A stretch of DNA of 64,000 bases, taken from positions 3,910,556 to 3,974,555 of the forward strand of contig NZ_CM001558.1 of NCBI RefSeq assembly GCF_000281895.1, in the 5' to 3' direction. The position numbers and the translations under genes are program-made. Below are positions 47,875 to 55,573 of the stretch, piece after piece (the stretch's first letter is position 1; the number at the start of each line of letters is the position of its first letter). Below the pieces are notes generated by a model. That model did no database searches and was not told where the DNA came from. It was given only the letters and a program-made list of their open reading frames with translations. The DNA comes from Pseudomonas fluorescens Q2-87 (lineage in GTDB: Bacteria > Pseudomonadota > Gammaproteobacteria > Pseudomonadales > Pseudomonadaceae).

Positions 47875-49585
47875 TCAACTAGTCAAAGCAGGCATTCCGC
47901 TCATGGCGTTTATTTTATTGATAGCATTCACAAACGAAATTAAAAAACCATCTCGACCTTCCGCCACACCACAATAATAAGTTATATACTCTTTGAATTT
48001 GAGCTTATCTTTGTCCGCCCACGACTTACAATTCGCAACTGGTGTTTTAGCCTCATCCATAACATCCTTAACTGCTAACGACTTAATACCCGCATCCTTA
48101 AACTCACCCAAAAGACGCTCGCGTTCTTTTTTAAACTTTACGAAAAAATTATCATCATTTTCCAACTCCAAGATAAACACTATAATTCGCCGCTCAATTG
48201 CCAATCCCTGATCATCAGGCAACGTCAAATAGAGGCTTTTATTTTTATATTGTCAGTCACTGTAGCGGGTACATCCCCATCAAATAAAACCAGGCTCCGT
48301 TCAAGTAGCAACGGGTAGTTCACACACAAGGCACGTAATGCGGAATAAGATGTACCCGGACCATTTTCCTGTTTATTCAATGACGAATGAAACTCAACAC
48401 AGCTTAATATTTTTCTCGACTTTATTAGTTTTTTTGCAAAATGGACAGCATGATCATCCTCGCAAAAAACTCTTATTTTTCTAGCTTTAACAGCCTCTTC
48501 TGGATCCTGAAGTGTCAGCTCTTTGTATGCCAGTTCATAAGGAGGATTACGAAGAATCGGATAGTTTCCGTCCACCGCGGTAGATTTGCTAACAAAATTA
48601 ACTACTATTCTATCTTTCTTTAAGTTCTCACCATGCTCCAAATAAATATGAGAAATCAGATGGAGCGAATGCGTTGATACGATCACCTGAACGTTGTACT
48701 TACTCGACCAGCGCTGGAGATAATCAAAAAGTCTTAATTGAGCAACAGGATGTAAACTACTTTCGAATTCATCTATACAAAAATCCCATTACCCCCACCA
48801 TTTCTCCCTTTAAAAGAGCGCCTAAAACCTAGAAGCCTATTGAATATAGCCCCCAAATTATCCTCCCCCGAAGATATCGAAAGCCAATCATACCTCGCGC
48901 CTTCTCCTACAGGGGCAAAAGTTGTCTTGACATTTTTTTCGTGCACGGGAGTAAACTGATTATAATCAGTACTTGGCAATACCGTTTCATAGTAGTCCTT
49001 CAGATCAGCAGCTTCTTCGGGACTCAAATCAAGTGACGCCGCCTTATCCGGGACGGCCTTAGTATCAACCAAAGGATACAGTCTTTTCAAATTTAGAAAG
49101 GACGTATTATATGCAAAGTTACCATCTCCCTTTTCAGCGCCAGACACTACAACTCGATGGCGATTAGTTTTATCGCCAACATAGTACATCGCCACAGTTT
49201 CTTTCAGCATTATCCCTTTGTCCGTACAAAGGATCAAGTCATATTCATACCTATCCCTGTCGAAAACAGGAGACAACTTAAATACTTCTTTTAATGGCGT
49301 TTTCAGAACCTTGCCAAAGACATCTTGAGCCTCACTATTAAAGGGGTGCGCTATCAACCCCATCAAGGATGTTTTCATCGTCCCATTACGGCCAGAAAAT
49401 ATCGTAATGTTTTTCCCTAAAAAAACATCTTGATCCTGCATAGTTCTAAATCGCTTAATCGCAATACCTGCGATTGAGGCAATAACAACTTCCTTGTTTT
49501 CTGAATAACCCAGCTCAATCTTAGTTGAAGCCGAAGGAAATTTTTTCATCCCGGAGAGTCTCATTATGACAAAATGCCACCACAT
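47875..49585 (-). pseudogene. OLD-like AAA ATPase with TOPRIM domain, two frameshifts
   Basis: Three frames joined give about 570 residues. ATPase parts: Walker A FSGRNGTMKTSL (about 63-74), ABC-like signature SISSGEDNLGAI, Walker B GIFCIDEFESSLHP and H-loop IVSTHS. TOPRIM parts: RVFCEDDHAVHFAKKLI (Glu), LVLFDGDV (DxD) and TLPDDQGLAIE. The first frame break is at a run of five T (about 48780-48784), right before Walker B. The second is at a run of five A near 48240. Adding one base at each restores a continuous protein. The family (OLD/GajA-type nucleases) includes phage-defence effectors. As read, the gene is dead unless the sequence is wrong or frameshifting is programmed. Confidence 0.75.
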
Positions 49586-49646
49586 TACACCTTTTGCACA
49601 TAATTGGTCAAAATTGAAATAACAAAAGCCCAGCGTTTTTTAGAAC

Positions 49647-50442
49647 TCAGAACAGCCTATCAAGCAAACTGGGCTCCCAATTCATAATCACCAACTCCCG
49701 ACTCACTTCTGCGTTTCCTTGCCGTTGATTAGTGGAACTGTAGCGAATATCCAGCGTCTCTAAGTAAAAGCCCTCAAACACCCGCCGAATGTCTGGGTGA
49801 TCGTTAATGCTCACCATCACCTTGCCCTTGCACCGACGCATGAAATAGGCCATTCGCTCGTAGTTTTCGAACGGAAAGTCCACCCCATATCCGGCTGTCT
49901 GCCAGTAAGGCGGATCCATGTAGTGGAAGGTATGGGGGACGGTCGTAGCGCTCTGCACATTCTAGCCAGGGCAGGTTTTCGACGTAGGTGCCAGACAGAC
50001 GCTGCCAGGCGGCCGAGAGATTTTCCTCGATCCGCAACAGGTTGATGGCTGGGCCGGTAGTGGCAGTGCCGAACGTCTGCCCGGTGACCTTGGCGGCGAA
50101 GGCATGGTGCTGCAGGTAGAAAAATCGTGCGGCGCGCTGGATGTAGGTGAGGGTTTCGGGGCGGCTCATCTTCTGCCACTCGAACACCTGCCGAGAACTG
50201 TGCGCCCATTTGAATTGGCGCACGAACTCTTCGAGGTGGTTCTGCGCCACGCGGTACAGCGTCACCAGGTCGCCGTTGATGTCGTTGAGGACTGCGACCG
50301 GTGCTGCCTGAGGCCGCATGAAGTAGAGCGCGGCACCGCCGGCAAAGACTTCAACGTAGCATTCGTGAGGTGGGAACAAAGGAATGAGGCGGTCGGCCAG
50401 GCGGTGTTTGCCGCCCATCCAAGGGACGATGGGTGTAGACAT
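49647..50442 (-). pseudogene. DNA adenine methylase (Dam/D12 class), frameshifted
   Basis: The start MSTPIVPWMGGKHRLADRLI (50442) holds the SAM-binding PWMGGK and then YVEVFAGGAALYFM. The frame is lost after ECAERYDRP at a run of five C near 49943. In the next frame HTFHYMDPPYWQTAGYGVDF carries the catalytic DPPY motif and continues to LLDRLF. A run of four C would restore a 264-residue phage-type Dam. A LexA box stands 18 bases before the ATG. It lies next to lysis genes and belongs to prophage remains. Confidence 0.8.
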
Positions 50443-50459
50443 AGATAGCAAGACCTTTA

Positions 50460-50475
50460 CTGTATGGATAAACAG
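50460..50475. promoter_or_regulatory. LexA (SOS) box upstream of the phage dam
   Basis: CTGTATGGATAAACAG fits CTG-N10-CAG with the usual TAT and A-rich centre. It sits 18 bases before the dam ATG, with the GTAAAGG ribosome site between, so the methylase would be damage-induced. Confidence 0.7.
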
Positions 50476-50592
50476 GTGCCAGCTTCGCCGCGCTTCGTGC
50501 ACGGAGTAAGAGCCTTGGCTGGACTTGCAGGGACAATCTGCAGGGACGGCGGTAGGGTTGGATGTTGACGCATCCAACCCGGCCGCTCTTTT

Positions 50593-51135
50593 TCACTTCG
50601 GTGTTGAGACTTCTTTTACATAGGCCTGACAGGCAGCCAGGGCGATCAGTCCTTGGTCGCCGGCATCGGTGATGCTGATAATTCGTTGAGCATGCGCCGG
50701 GTCAAGTTGGGCTCTTGTGGCTCCATGAACCACGCTGCCGGTTGTGGTGACGGCTGACACTGTGCGGCCACTGGCTGCATCGGTGGCGTCGAGTAGGACT
50801 GACAGGCGCAGATCAGCAGTGGCAAGACGGTCGCGCAGGGGACTTTGATCACGTCGGGCATCGTTTAGGGCTCGGTAATGTGTTTGTTCACTGGCTGAAA
50901 GCCGCTGCTCCAGGGCGAGACGTTTGGCCTGCTCAGCTTGTTGCTGCGCTGCAGCCGCCAGAGTCTGTTGGTTAAGGCTTTCCGCCTGAAGGCTGGGTTG
51001 TTGCTCCAGCTGCCGACCGTAGCGCCAGTCCTGAACTTGCCAGGTCCGCGCGGCAGATCCGCCGGCCAATGCGGCCAGCAGCACACCGATGGCCAGCAGC
51101 CGATACGGCACCGGGATCAGGTCGACGAGACGCAT
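50593..51135 (-). CDS. Phage i-spanin (Rz-like lysis protein)
   Basis: A 180-residue protein starting MRLVDLIPVPYRLLAIGVLL, one N-terminal membrane helix (about 12-30), then a long helical Gln/Ala/Glu-rich periplasmic part (ESLNQQTLAAAAQQQAEQAK). This is the layout of Rz. The C-terminus is GLIALAACQAYVKEVSTPK. It overlaps the upstream lysin fragment by 19 bases and encloses an Rz1-like frame, as in intact P2-like phages. Confidence 0.82.
   Translation of the reverse strand: MRLVDLIPVPYRLLAIGVLLAALAGGSAARTWQVQDWRYGRQLEQQPSLQAESLNQQTLAAAAQQQAEQAKRLALEQRLSASEQTHYRALNDARRDQSPLRDRLATADLRLSVLLDATDAASGRTVSAVTTTGSVVHGATRAQLDPAHAQRIISITDAGDQGLIALAACQAYVKEVSTPK
50646..50861 (-). CDS. Phage o-spanin (Rz1-like lipoprotein), nested in Rz
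   Basis: A 71-residue frame inside the Rz gene, shifted relative to it. It begins MPDVIKVPCATVLPLLICAC, giving a lipoprotein signal with lipid Cys near 20 (ICAC). A Pro/Gln-rich mature part (PPMQPVAAQCQPSPQPAAW) follows. Nested Rz1 with a proline-rich lipoprotein is the classical spanin arrangement. Confidence 0.7.
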   Translation of the reverse strand: MPDVIKVPCATVLPLLICACQSYSTPPMQPVAAQCQPSPQPAAWFMEPQEPNLTRRMLNELSASPMPATKD

Positions 51136-51411
51136 AGCACCGCCCTCGCCCGCGCCCACAATTCCAGCCGATCCGCCAAGCCATTGAGGCCGCCATTGAT
51201 CTTGCGGGTGATCGCCTCAAACTCATCGCGATCTGCCAGCGCGTTCAGCTCGCGGACCCACCAGAACCATGCAGCCGACTCGGCGGCCCATTGCGGCAGC
51301 TCGAGCAGCTCGGGGGTGCGCAACAATCGCTCATCACCAAACAGAGCCAGGCTGCAGCGCAGGTAATTGTTGCGGCCGGTCACCTGAATCAAGCCGCGAC
51401 CGCGATAGCGC
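51117..51411 (-). pseudogene. GH19 endolysin, C-terminal fragment
   Basis: The frame reads YRGRGLIQVTGRNNYLRC, SAAWFWWVRELNALADRD and FEAITRKINGGLNGLADRLE. These are the C-terminal half of phage/plant-type chitinase-like (GH19) lysins. The catalytic N-terminal half with the glutamates is missing. At about 51410 the sequence changes into the gpD-like frame, so a deletion has fused the two. Residues left are about 98. Confidence 0.78.
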
Positions 51412-51661
51412 TGGCCACCTCAACCGTGTCCACCGCGTAACGCCCCTGGCGCGCCAAGGACGTTTCGGCATAGCCCTGGTAGATCTCGATAGAGCTGCCA
51501 CGCCGAGGCAGCTGCACCTCGCCGTCACGGTCATCAATGCGCAACTCAAACTCGTCGGAGTCCATACCTGGCTTGTCAGAGGTGCGCAGCAAAAACGACC
51601 TATCATTGATCAGGGTCGTGATATCGGCGCCATCGGCAACGATTCGAAAAGTGGGGGTCAT
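51389..51661 (-). pseudogene. Phage tail/late-control protein gpD, N-terminal fragment
   Basis: The start MTPTFRIVADGADITTLIND (51661), then DKPGMDSDEFELRIDDRDGE and IEIYQGYAETSLARQGRYAV, matches the beginning of P2-type gpD (about 330 residues in full). After DTVEVAS the frame runs out into the lysin sequence and stops. It is a deletion remnant of about 90 residues. Confidence 0.78.
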
Positions 51662-51672
51662 GAATTTTGTCC

Positions 51673-51697
51673 AAAAAAAACCCGCGCAAGGCGGGTC
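51673..51697 (-). terminator. Terminator between tail genes X and D
   Basis: The stem ACCCGC/GCGGGT (51680-51685 with 51691-51696) is followed on the minus strand by eight T. It would end transcription from genes U and X. Confidence 0.75.
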
Positions 51698-51757
51698 AAA
51701 AAACAAAGTGTCGCTACGCGTAACGCAACGGTCTGTCGGCGGCGGAATCGCCCAAGG

Positions 51758-51964
51758 TCAATCCCACAAGCTAATCCCTTCCTCGGTCGGGCTGGGCAGG
51801 TCCGGCAGCACGATCAGCACCCCAGCGCGGTAGGGCTGGGGTTCATCCGCCAGCCCCTGATTCGCATCCAGCACCGCCTCGGTGCTGCCGTTCAGGTGGC
51901 CATAAACGTTATGACAAATGACATTGAGCATGTCCCCATCAGACGTTCTGCATGTCGTCGCCAT
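51758..51964 (-). CDS. Phage tail protein X (LysM-like)
   Basis: A 68-residue protein starting MATTCRTSDGDMLNVICHNV, containing STEAVLDANQGLADEP, ending EEGISLWD. This is the short P2 gpX type. Its start overlaps the end of gene U, as in intact tail modules. It belongs to the U-X-D order of P2-like phages and of tailocins. Confidence 0.85.
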   Translation of the reverse strand: MATTCRTSDGDMLNVICHNVYGHLNGSTEAVLDANQGLADEPQPYRAGVLIVLPDLPSPTEEGISLWD

Positions 51965-52514
51965 AGCGCGCAAACTCCAGAGTGAACCCTTGTTTACGGG
52001 GAATCCCGCCGTGCATCAGCGCGCCCTGCTCCTCGTTGATATTCTTCAGGCACCAGGTCCCAATCACTTCGCCATAGCCCGTGGTCAGGGTCAGCGGCTG
52101 AAGCCTGGCTCCAATGCTGCGCAACGTGTCGAGCTGCTTGAGGCCACCCTTGAAGCCCGGGTAAATCGTCCCTTTGAGCGTTAGCTTTTCCTCCCCCATT
52201 CCTACGGCCTGCTGCGCCGGACGGCGCGACAGTCGCTCCTGTGAAGCCCAGCGAAATTCGGTCGAACGGCTCAGCTCGTCGAAGGCCGCCGTGTCCAGGT
52301 TGAAGTAGTAGGGCTGAACTTTGGGGTCACGGGGCTGGATGATCAGCAAGTGGGGAAACAGCTTCACCGCCTCCGGCGCCGGCGTGGCATCCACGGCAAA
52401 GGAACTGGTGGGCACGATGTTCGCCAACGACGGGCTGACTTTGCCGGCGATGTTATTGATCGCCGTCGCCGCCTTGCCCGCCTGTTCCTTCAGCGTACCC
52501 ATGCGCATGCTCAC
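51939..52514 (-). CDS. Phage tail protein U
   Basis: About 191 residues. FDELSRSTEFRWASQERLSR, RPAQQAVGMGEEKLTLKGTI and RKQGFTLEFARYGDDMQNV are the gpU core. The first ~50 residues (TLKEQAGKAATAINNIAGKV) are Ala-rich helix and may come from a truncated tape-measure end or be natural. The start lies at the very border with the head-to-head cytosine methylase fragment (ATGCGCATG at 52501-52509 is used on both strands), which suggests a deletion junction here. Confidence 0.75.
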   Translation of the reverse strand: MSMRMGTLKEQAGKAATAINNIAGKVSPSLANIVPTSSFAVDATPAPEAVKLFPHLLIIQPRDPKVQPYYFNLDTAAFDELSRSTEFRWASQERLSRRPAQQAVGMGEEKLTLKGTIYPGFKGGLKQLDTLRSIGARLQPLTLTTGYGEVIGTWCLKNINEEQGALMHGGIPRKQGFTLEFARYGDDMQNV

Positions 52515-52707
52515 CCCTCGCGAGCTGTACCGCGCTCAGAGCTTTCCCGACAACTACGTCATCGACAGAGGACACGACGGTCGGAAGTTCAGCAATAAGA
52601 CGCAGGTAATGATGGTGGGTAATTCGGTTTCGCCGTGGCCAATGATGACGTTAGTTGGCGCAAACAAAGTTGAAGTAGATGGCGATTTGATAGGAGCGGC
52701 AGCATGA
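52501..52707 (+). pseudogene. C5-cytosine DNA methyltransferase, C-terminal fragment
   Basis: RMLTPRELYRAQSFPDNYVI, DRGHDGRKFSNKTQ and VMMVGNSVSPWPMM are the last conserved motifs (IX-X region) of Dcm-like enzymes. The catalytic PCQ part is absent. About 68 residues remain. The stop overlaps the prtN-type gene ATG (ATGA at 52704-52707), as would a real phage operon. Confidence 0.75.
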
Positions 52708-52964
52708 ATACACTTTGTTTACTCATGGCCCAATACCATAGACAGGCTGTCATCCCGCTCAGTCGCGTTTGTGCTGATTACATGCACCTGACTGTTGAGA
52801 GATTCAAACTGAAATGTATGTCAGGAGAAATAGACATTCCAATTGTCAGGCTTGGCGCCAACAGCCAAAAGGCAGCCCTTGGCATTCACCTAAGAGATTT
52901 AGCCGATTACATCGACAAACAAAGAGGCAAGGCGACTAAAGAACAAAAACAACTTATGCGCTAA
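52704..52964 (+). CDS. prtN: Pyocin activator PrtN-like protein
   Basis: An 86-residue protein starting MNTLCLLMAQYHRQAVIPLS, then RVCADYMHLTVERFKLKCMS and ALGIHLRDLADYIDKQRGKA. This is the PrtN pattern; in Pseudomonas aeruginosa PrtN switches on pyocin genes. Here no intact pyocin cluster follows, only tail remnants on the other strand. The ATGA overlap with the methylase fragment shows an old operon. Confidence 0.8.
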   Translation: MNTLCLLMAQYHRQAVIPLSRVCADYMHLTVERFKLKCMSGEIDIPIVRLGANSQKAALGIHLRDLADYIDKQRGKATKEQKQLMR

Positions 52965-53041
52965 CTCAAATACGAGCTATATTTTTTTGCAGCCTCAGAG
53001 GGATTACCAATTCGCATTTGTAATCCCTCAAAAAATCCAAT

Positions 53042-53959
53042 ATGATAAGCGATTTTCTAGAGAATAGTCAGATGCTTACACCGTTACGCTATCCCGGTGG
53101 CAAGGCCAAGCTTGGGGCCTGGCTTGCGCACCTGCTAAGGAATAACAATATTCAAGATGGCTCGTACATCGAGGCATACGCCGGCGGCGCGGGTGCAGCA
53201 ATTTATTTGCTGAGCAACAAGTATGTAAAAAACATATTTATCAATGATATTGACCCTGCAATTTATAGCTTCTGGAACTCCATTACCAATGATAGCCGCA
53301 GCTTCATCAAGCTTCTGTTTGAAACCGAAGTCACTATCGACGAAAGGGAGAAGCAGCGAGAGATATATTTCAACCCCCTAAAACACACTGAACTGGAATT
53401 AGGCTTCGCCACCTTCTTCCTTAACAGAACCAATCGCTCAGGCATTATAAAAGGGGGAGTTATTGGGGGGAAAAACCAGGACGGAAATTACAAAATTGAC
53501 GCCCGGTATGCAAAAGAAAATCTAGCTAAACGCATCCTAGATATAAGCGAAATGAGATCCAAAATAACAATTTCGTCGGATGACGCCATAAAATTCATGA
53601 ACAAAGTTCCGCACAATGCGAACTCATTGATAAACCTTGACCCACCGTACTACAAGAAGGCCGACCAACTTTACTCAAGTTTTTATACGCACGACGACCA
53701 CGTACGCATTGCGCAACTGGTACACTCAATAAAGACACCAATCATTGTGACGTATGACAACTGCGAAGAAATTCAAGAAATTTACGAAGACCACAACACA
53801 TTAACATTCAACATCATTTACTCAAGCCACTTGGAACGCCCCGCCGCAAAAGAGCTTCTAATCTACAAGAATATAAACATCGACCCCTTACCGTTCACAT
53901 CAAAACAGATAAGCCCAATTAAGGAGCCGAGCACAAAGCAATTAAGCCTTAGCAGCTAG
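53042..53959 (+). CDS. D12-class N6-adenine DNA methyltransferase
   Basis: A 305-residue enzyme. The SAM motif is LRYPGGKAKLGAWLAHLLR (about 14-32), then YIEAYAGGAGAAIYLL. The catalytic motif is NLDPPYYKKADQLYSSFYT (about 198). NRTNRSGIIKGG is a typical D12 block. All catalytic features are intact. The gene is AT-rich compared with core genes. Its stop lies 18 bases inside the end of the converging ParB-domain gene. Confidence 0.9.
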   Translation: MISDFLENSQMLTPLRYPGGKAKLGAWLAHLLRNNNIQDGSYIEAYAGGAGAAIYLLSNKYVKNIFINDIDPAIYSFWNSITNDSRSFIKLLFETEVTIDEREKQREIYFNPLKHTELELGFATFFLNRTNRSGIIKGGVIGGKNQDGNYKIDARYAKENLAKRILDISEMRSKITISSDDAIKFMNKVPHNANSLINLDPPYYKKADQLYSSFYTHDDHVRIAQLVHSIKTPIIVTYDNCEEIQEIYEDHNTLTFNIIYSSHLERPAAKELLIYKNINIDPLPFTSKQISPIKEPSTKQLSLSS

Positions 53960-55435
53960 CAACTGCCATAGCAATTTCAAGAAATGATAGAACTCATCCC
54001 AAGTTTTTATAACATCCGCATCCTTGGGATTAAACATTTCAGAATGAATAAACTTTTGCATAGTTGGCACTGTCACGATCGAATTTTGCGCCATCAACTC
54101 GACCTTCTGAAACAGATCCGACCCTGTCCCCTCTACTAAAATATTATCATCAATCAACTTTTTTCGAATAAATCTAAGCATATCCTTTATTGAGGCACCA
54201 TCAATACGCCCCTCCTCCATCAATTCGTTTCTCCTCACGAATGCCCTGAAGGTACTTTCAACAAAGGCCCGCACAAGCATCATTCCCGCTATCGGACACT
54301 TTTCGACAGTCTGAAGCTCTTTATAGATATCTCTAATTTTTTGTTCGCTCGTGGGCATTTCCAGAGGATGCAAAGCCCTAGTCACATACTTTTTCCGCAG
54401 AGAGCTGTGAGTTGCGGGTGTCGTACCGTTCTTCCCACCCTTTACATCCGCTCCCCCAGCCCCAGGAGCACCTGCTTGCGCAGGACCTACTTGAGGCTTG
54501 CCACCTTCCGTAACACTGATACCATTTCCGCCAGGCTGGCCGCCGGCCTGCGGAGATGCGGGTCTTGCACCAGGTCCATTGCCGCCCGGCACAGGGTCCA
54601 CCACATCAACAGAATCCAACTTCATTTCGTGCCGAATCGCATCGATATACAGGTCACGATTTGCCGCACCCATCAGAGACATTGTCCCAGGAGTATCTCC
54701 ACGTTTAACATGAATATAGCCAGACTCAATATCACCAATAATTTTCTTAACGATCACAACCGCCGTGAACAACGGCACCACTGGATAAATATTATCCTCA
54801 CCATCAAATTCGAAGCCAAGTAACTTAATATTTTTTGCCGCACTAAAAAACCGGCCCAAAGTAGTAATACTAAAATTATCGGGAACCTCTAAATCATTTT
54901 CATCAGCCCAAAGCATGAGTTTTGCGGCCTTCCAATATGGCCCTTTCTCACCAATCGAAATCTGATAGAACTCTTGCTGTAGAGACTCCCAGTTCTTCCG
55001 ACCTAGCCCGCCATTTTCACCGGTATGGGCTCGCCAAATATACGCGTTAATTGCCTCTTCACTTGAACCGACCATGCAATCAACCTTGCCGATTAGATTG
55101 CCGTTATCCTCAGCCGTCTTCGCAAGCTTAGTAAATCGATCCCTGGAAGCTTTATCAGGACAGAGGTGCGGCCGATTCAACAGCTTTAGAGCTGAAATCC
55201 GACGATTTCCATCTCTAACTTTATATTTATTTCCGTCTTTGTGAACCACGATATGTTCGATGGACAACCCAGCTTCAGCGATATCCTTGGCAAGCGCAAA
55301 AAAAGGCTGCCCGTACGAAATCATTCGAGCTAAAACAGCATCTTGATCTTTGGCGAAACCGAGACGGGGGTTTTTCTCATCCAATGTCAACAGATCAATA
55401 GAAACCGCTTTCTTTTCCTTGAACTCAGCTCTCAT
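53942..55435 (-). CDS. ParB/Srx-domain protein with Gly/Pro linker
   Basis: A 497-residue protein. The N-terminal ParB-like domain has DEKNPRLGFAKDQDAV and RDGNRRISALKLLNR (about 74-88). A middle region of unknown fold (95-280) is followed by a Gly/Pro/Ala linker (about 285-345). A helical C-terminal domain (AGMMLVRAFVESTFRAFVRR and IRKKLIDDNILVEGTGSDLF) completes it. There is no ParA nearby, so plasmid partition is unlikely. ParB-fold domains occur in nucleases and CTPases of defence systems. Tail-to-tail overlap with an adenine methylase hints at a modification/restriction-like pair. Confidence 0.75.
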   Translation of the reverse strand: MRAEFKEKKAVSIDLLTLDEKNPRLGFAKDQDAVLARMISYGQPFFALAKDIAEAGLSIEHIVVHKDGNKYKVRDGNRRISALKLLNRPHLCPDKASRDRFTKLAKTAEDNGNLIGKVDCMVGSSEEAINAYIWRAHTGENGGLGRKNWESLQQEFYQISIGEKGPYWKAAKLMLWADENDLEVPDNFSITTLGRFFSAAKNIKLLGFEFDGEDNIYPVVPLFTAVVIVKKIIGDIESGYIHVKRGDTPGTMSLMGAANRDLYIDAIRHEMKLDSVDVVDPVPGGNGPGARPASPQAGGQPGGNGISVTEGGKPQVGPAQAGAPGAGGADVKGGKNGTTPATHSSLRKKYVTRALHPLEMPTSEQKIRDIYKELQTVEKCPIAGMMLVRAFVESTFRAFVRRNELMEEGRIDGASIKDMLRFIRKKLIDDNILVEGTGSDLFQKVELMAQNSIVTVPTMQKFIHSEMFNPKDADVIKTWDEFYHFLKLLWQLLAAKA

Positions 55436-55573
55436 TTTTAATCTCAGCTATAGGCAAAATTTGGGTAAAAAGACAGGCCACATGTCTTTTTAACATCACG
55501 AAACAGAGAACATACTAATTTTGCCCACTGCAAGCAACGACCCACCTGACCAAAAAGAATGTGAAATATTTCG

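Noticed and set aside
53942..55435. Plasmid/chromosome partition ParB
   Set aside because: There is no ParA gene, no parS-like repeats, and the domain layout with a Gly/Pro linker and helical tail differs from partition ParB.
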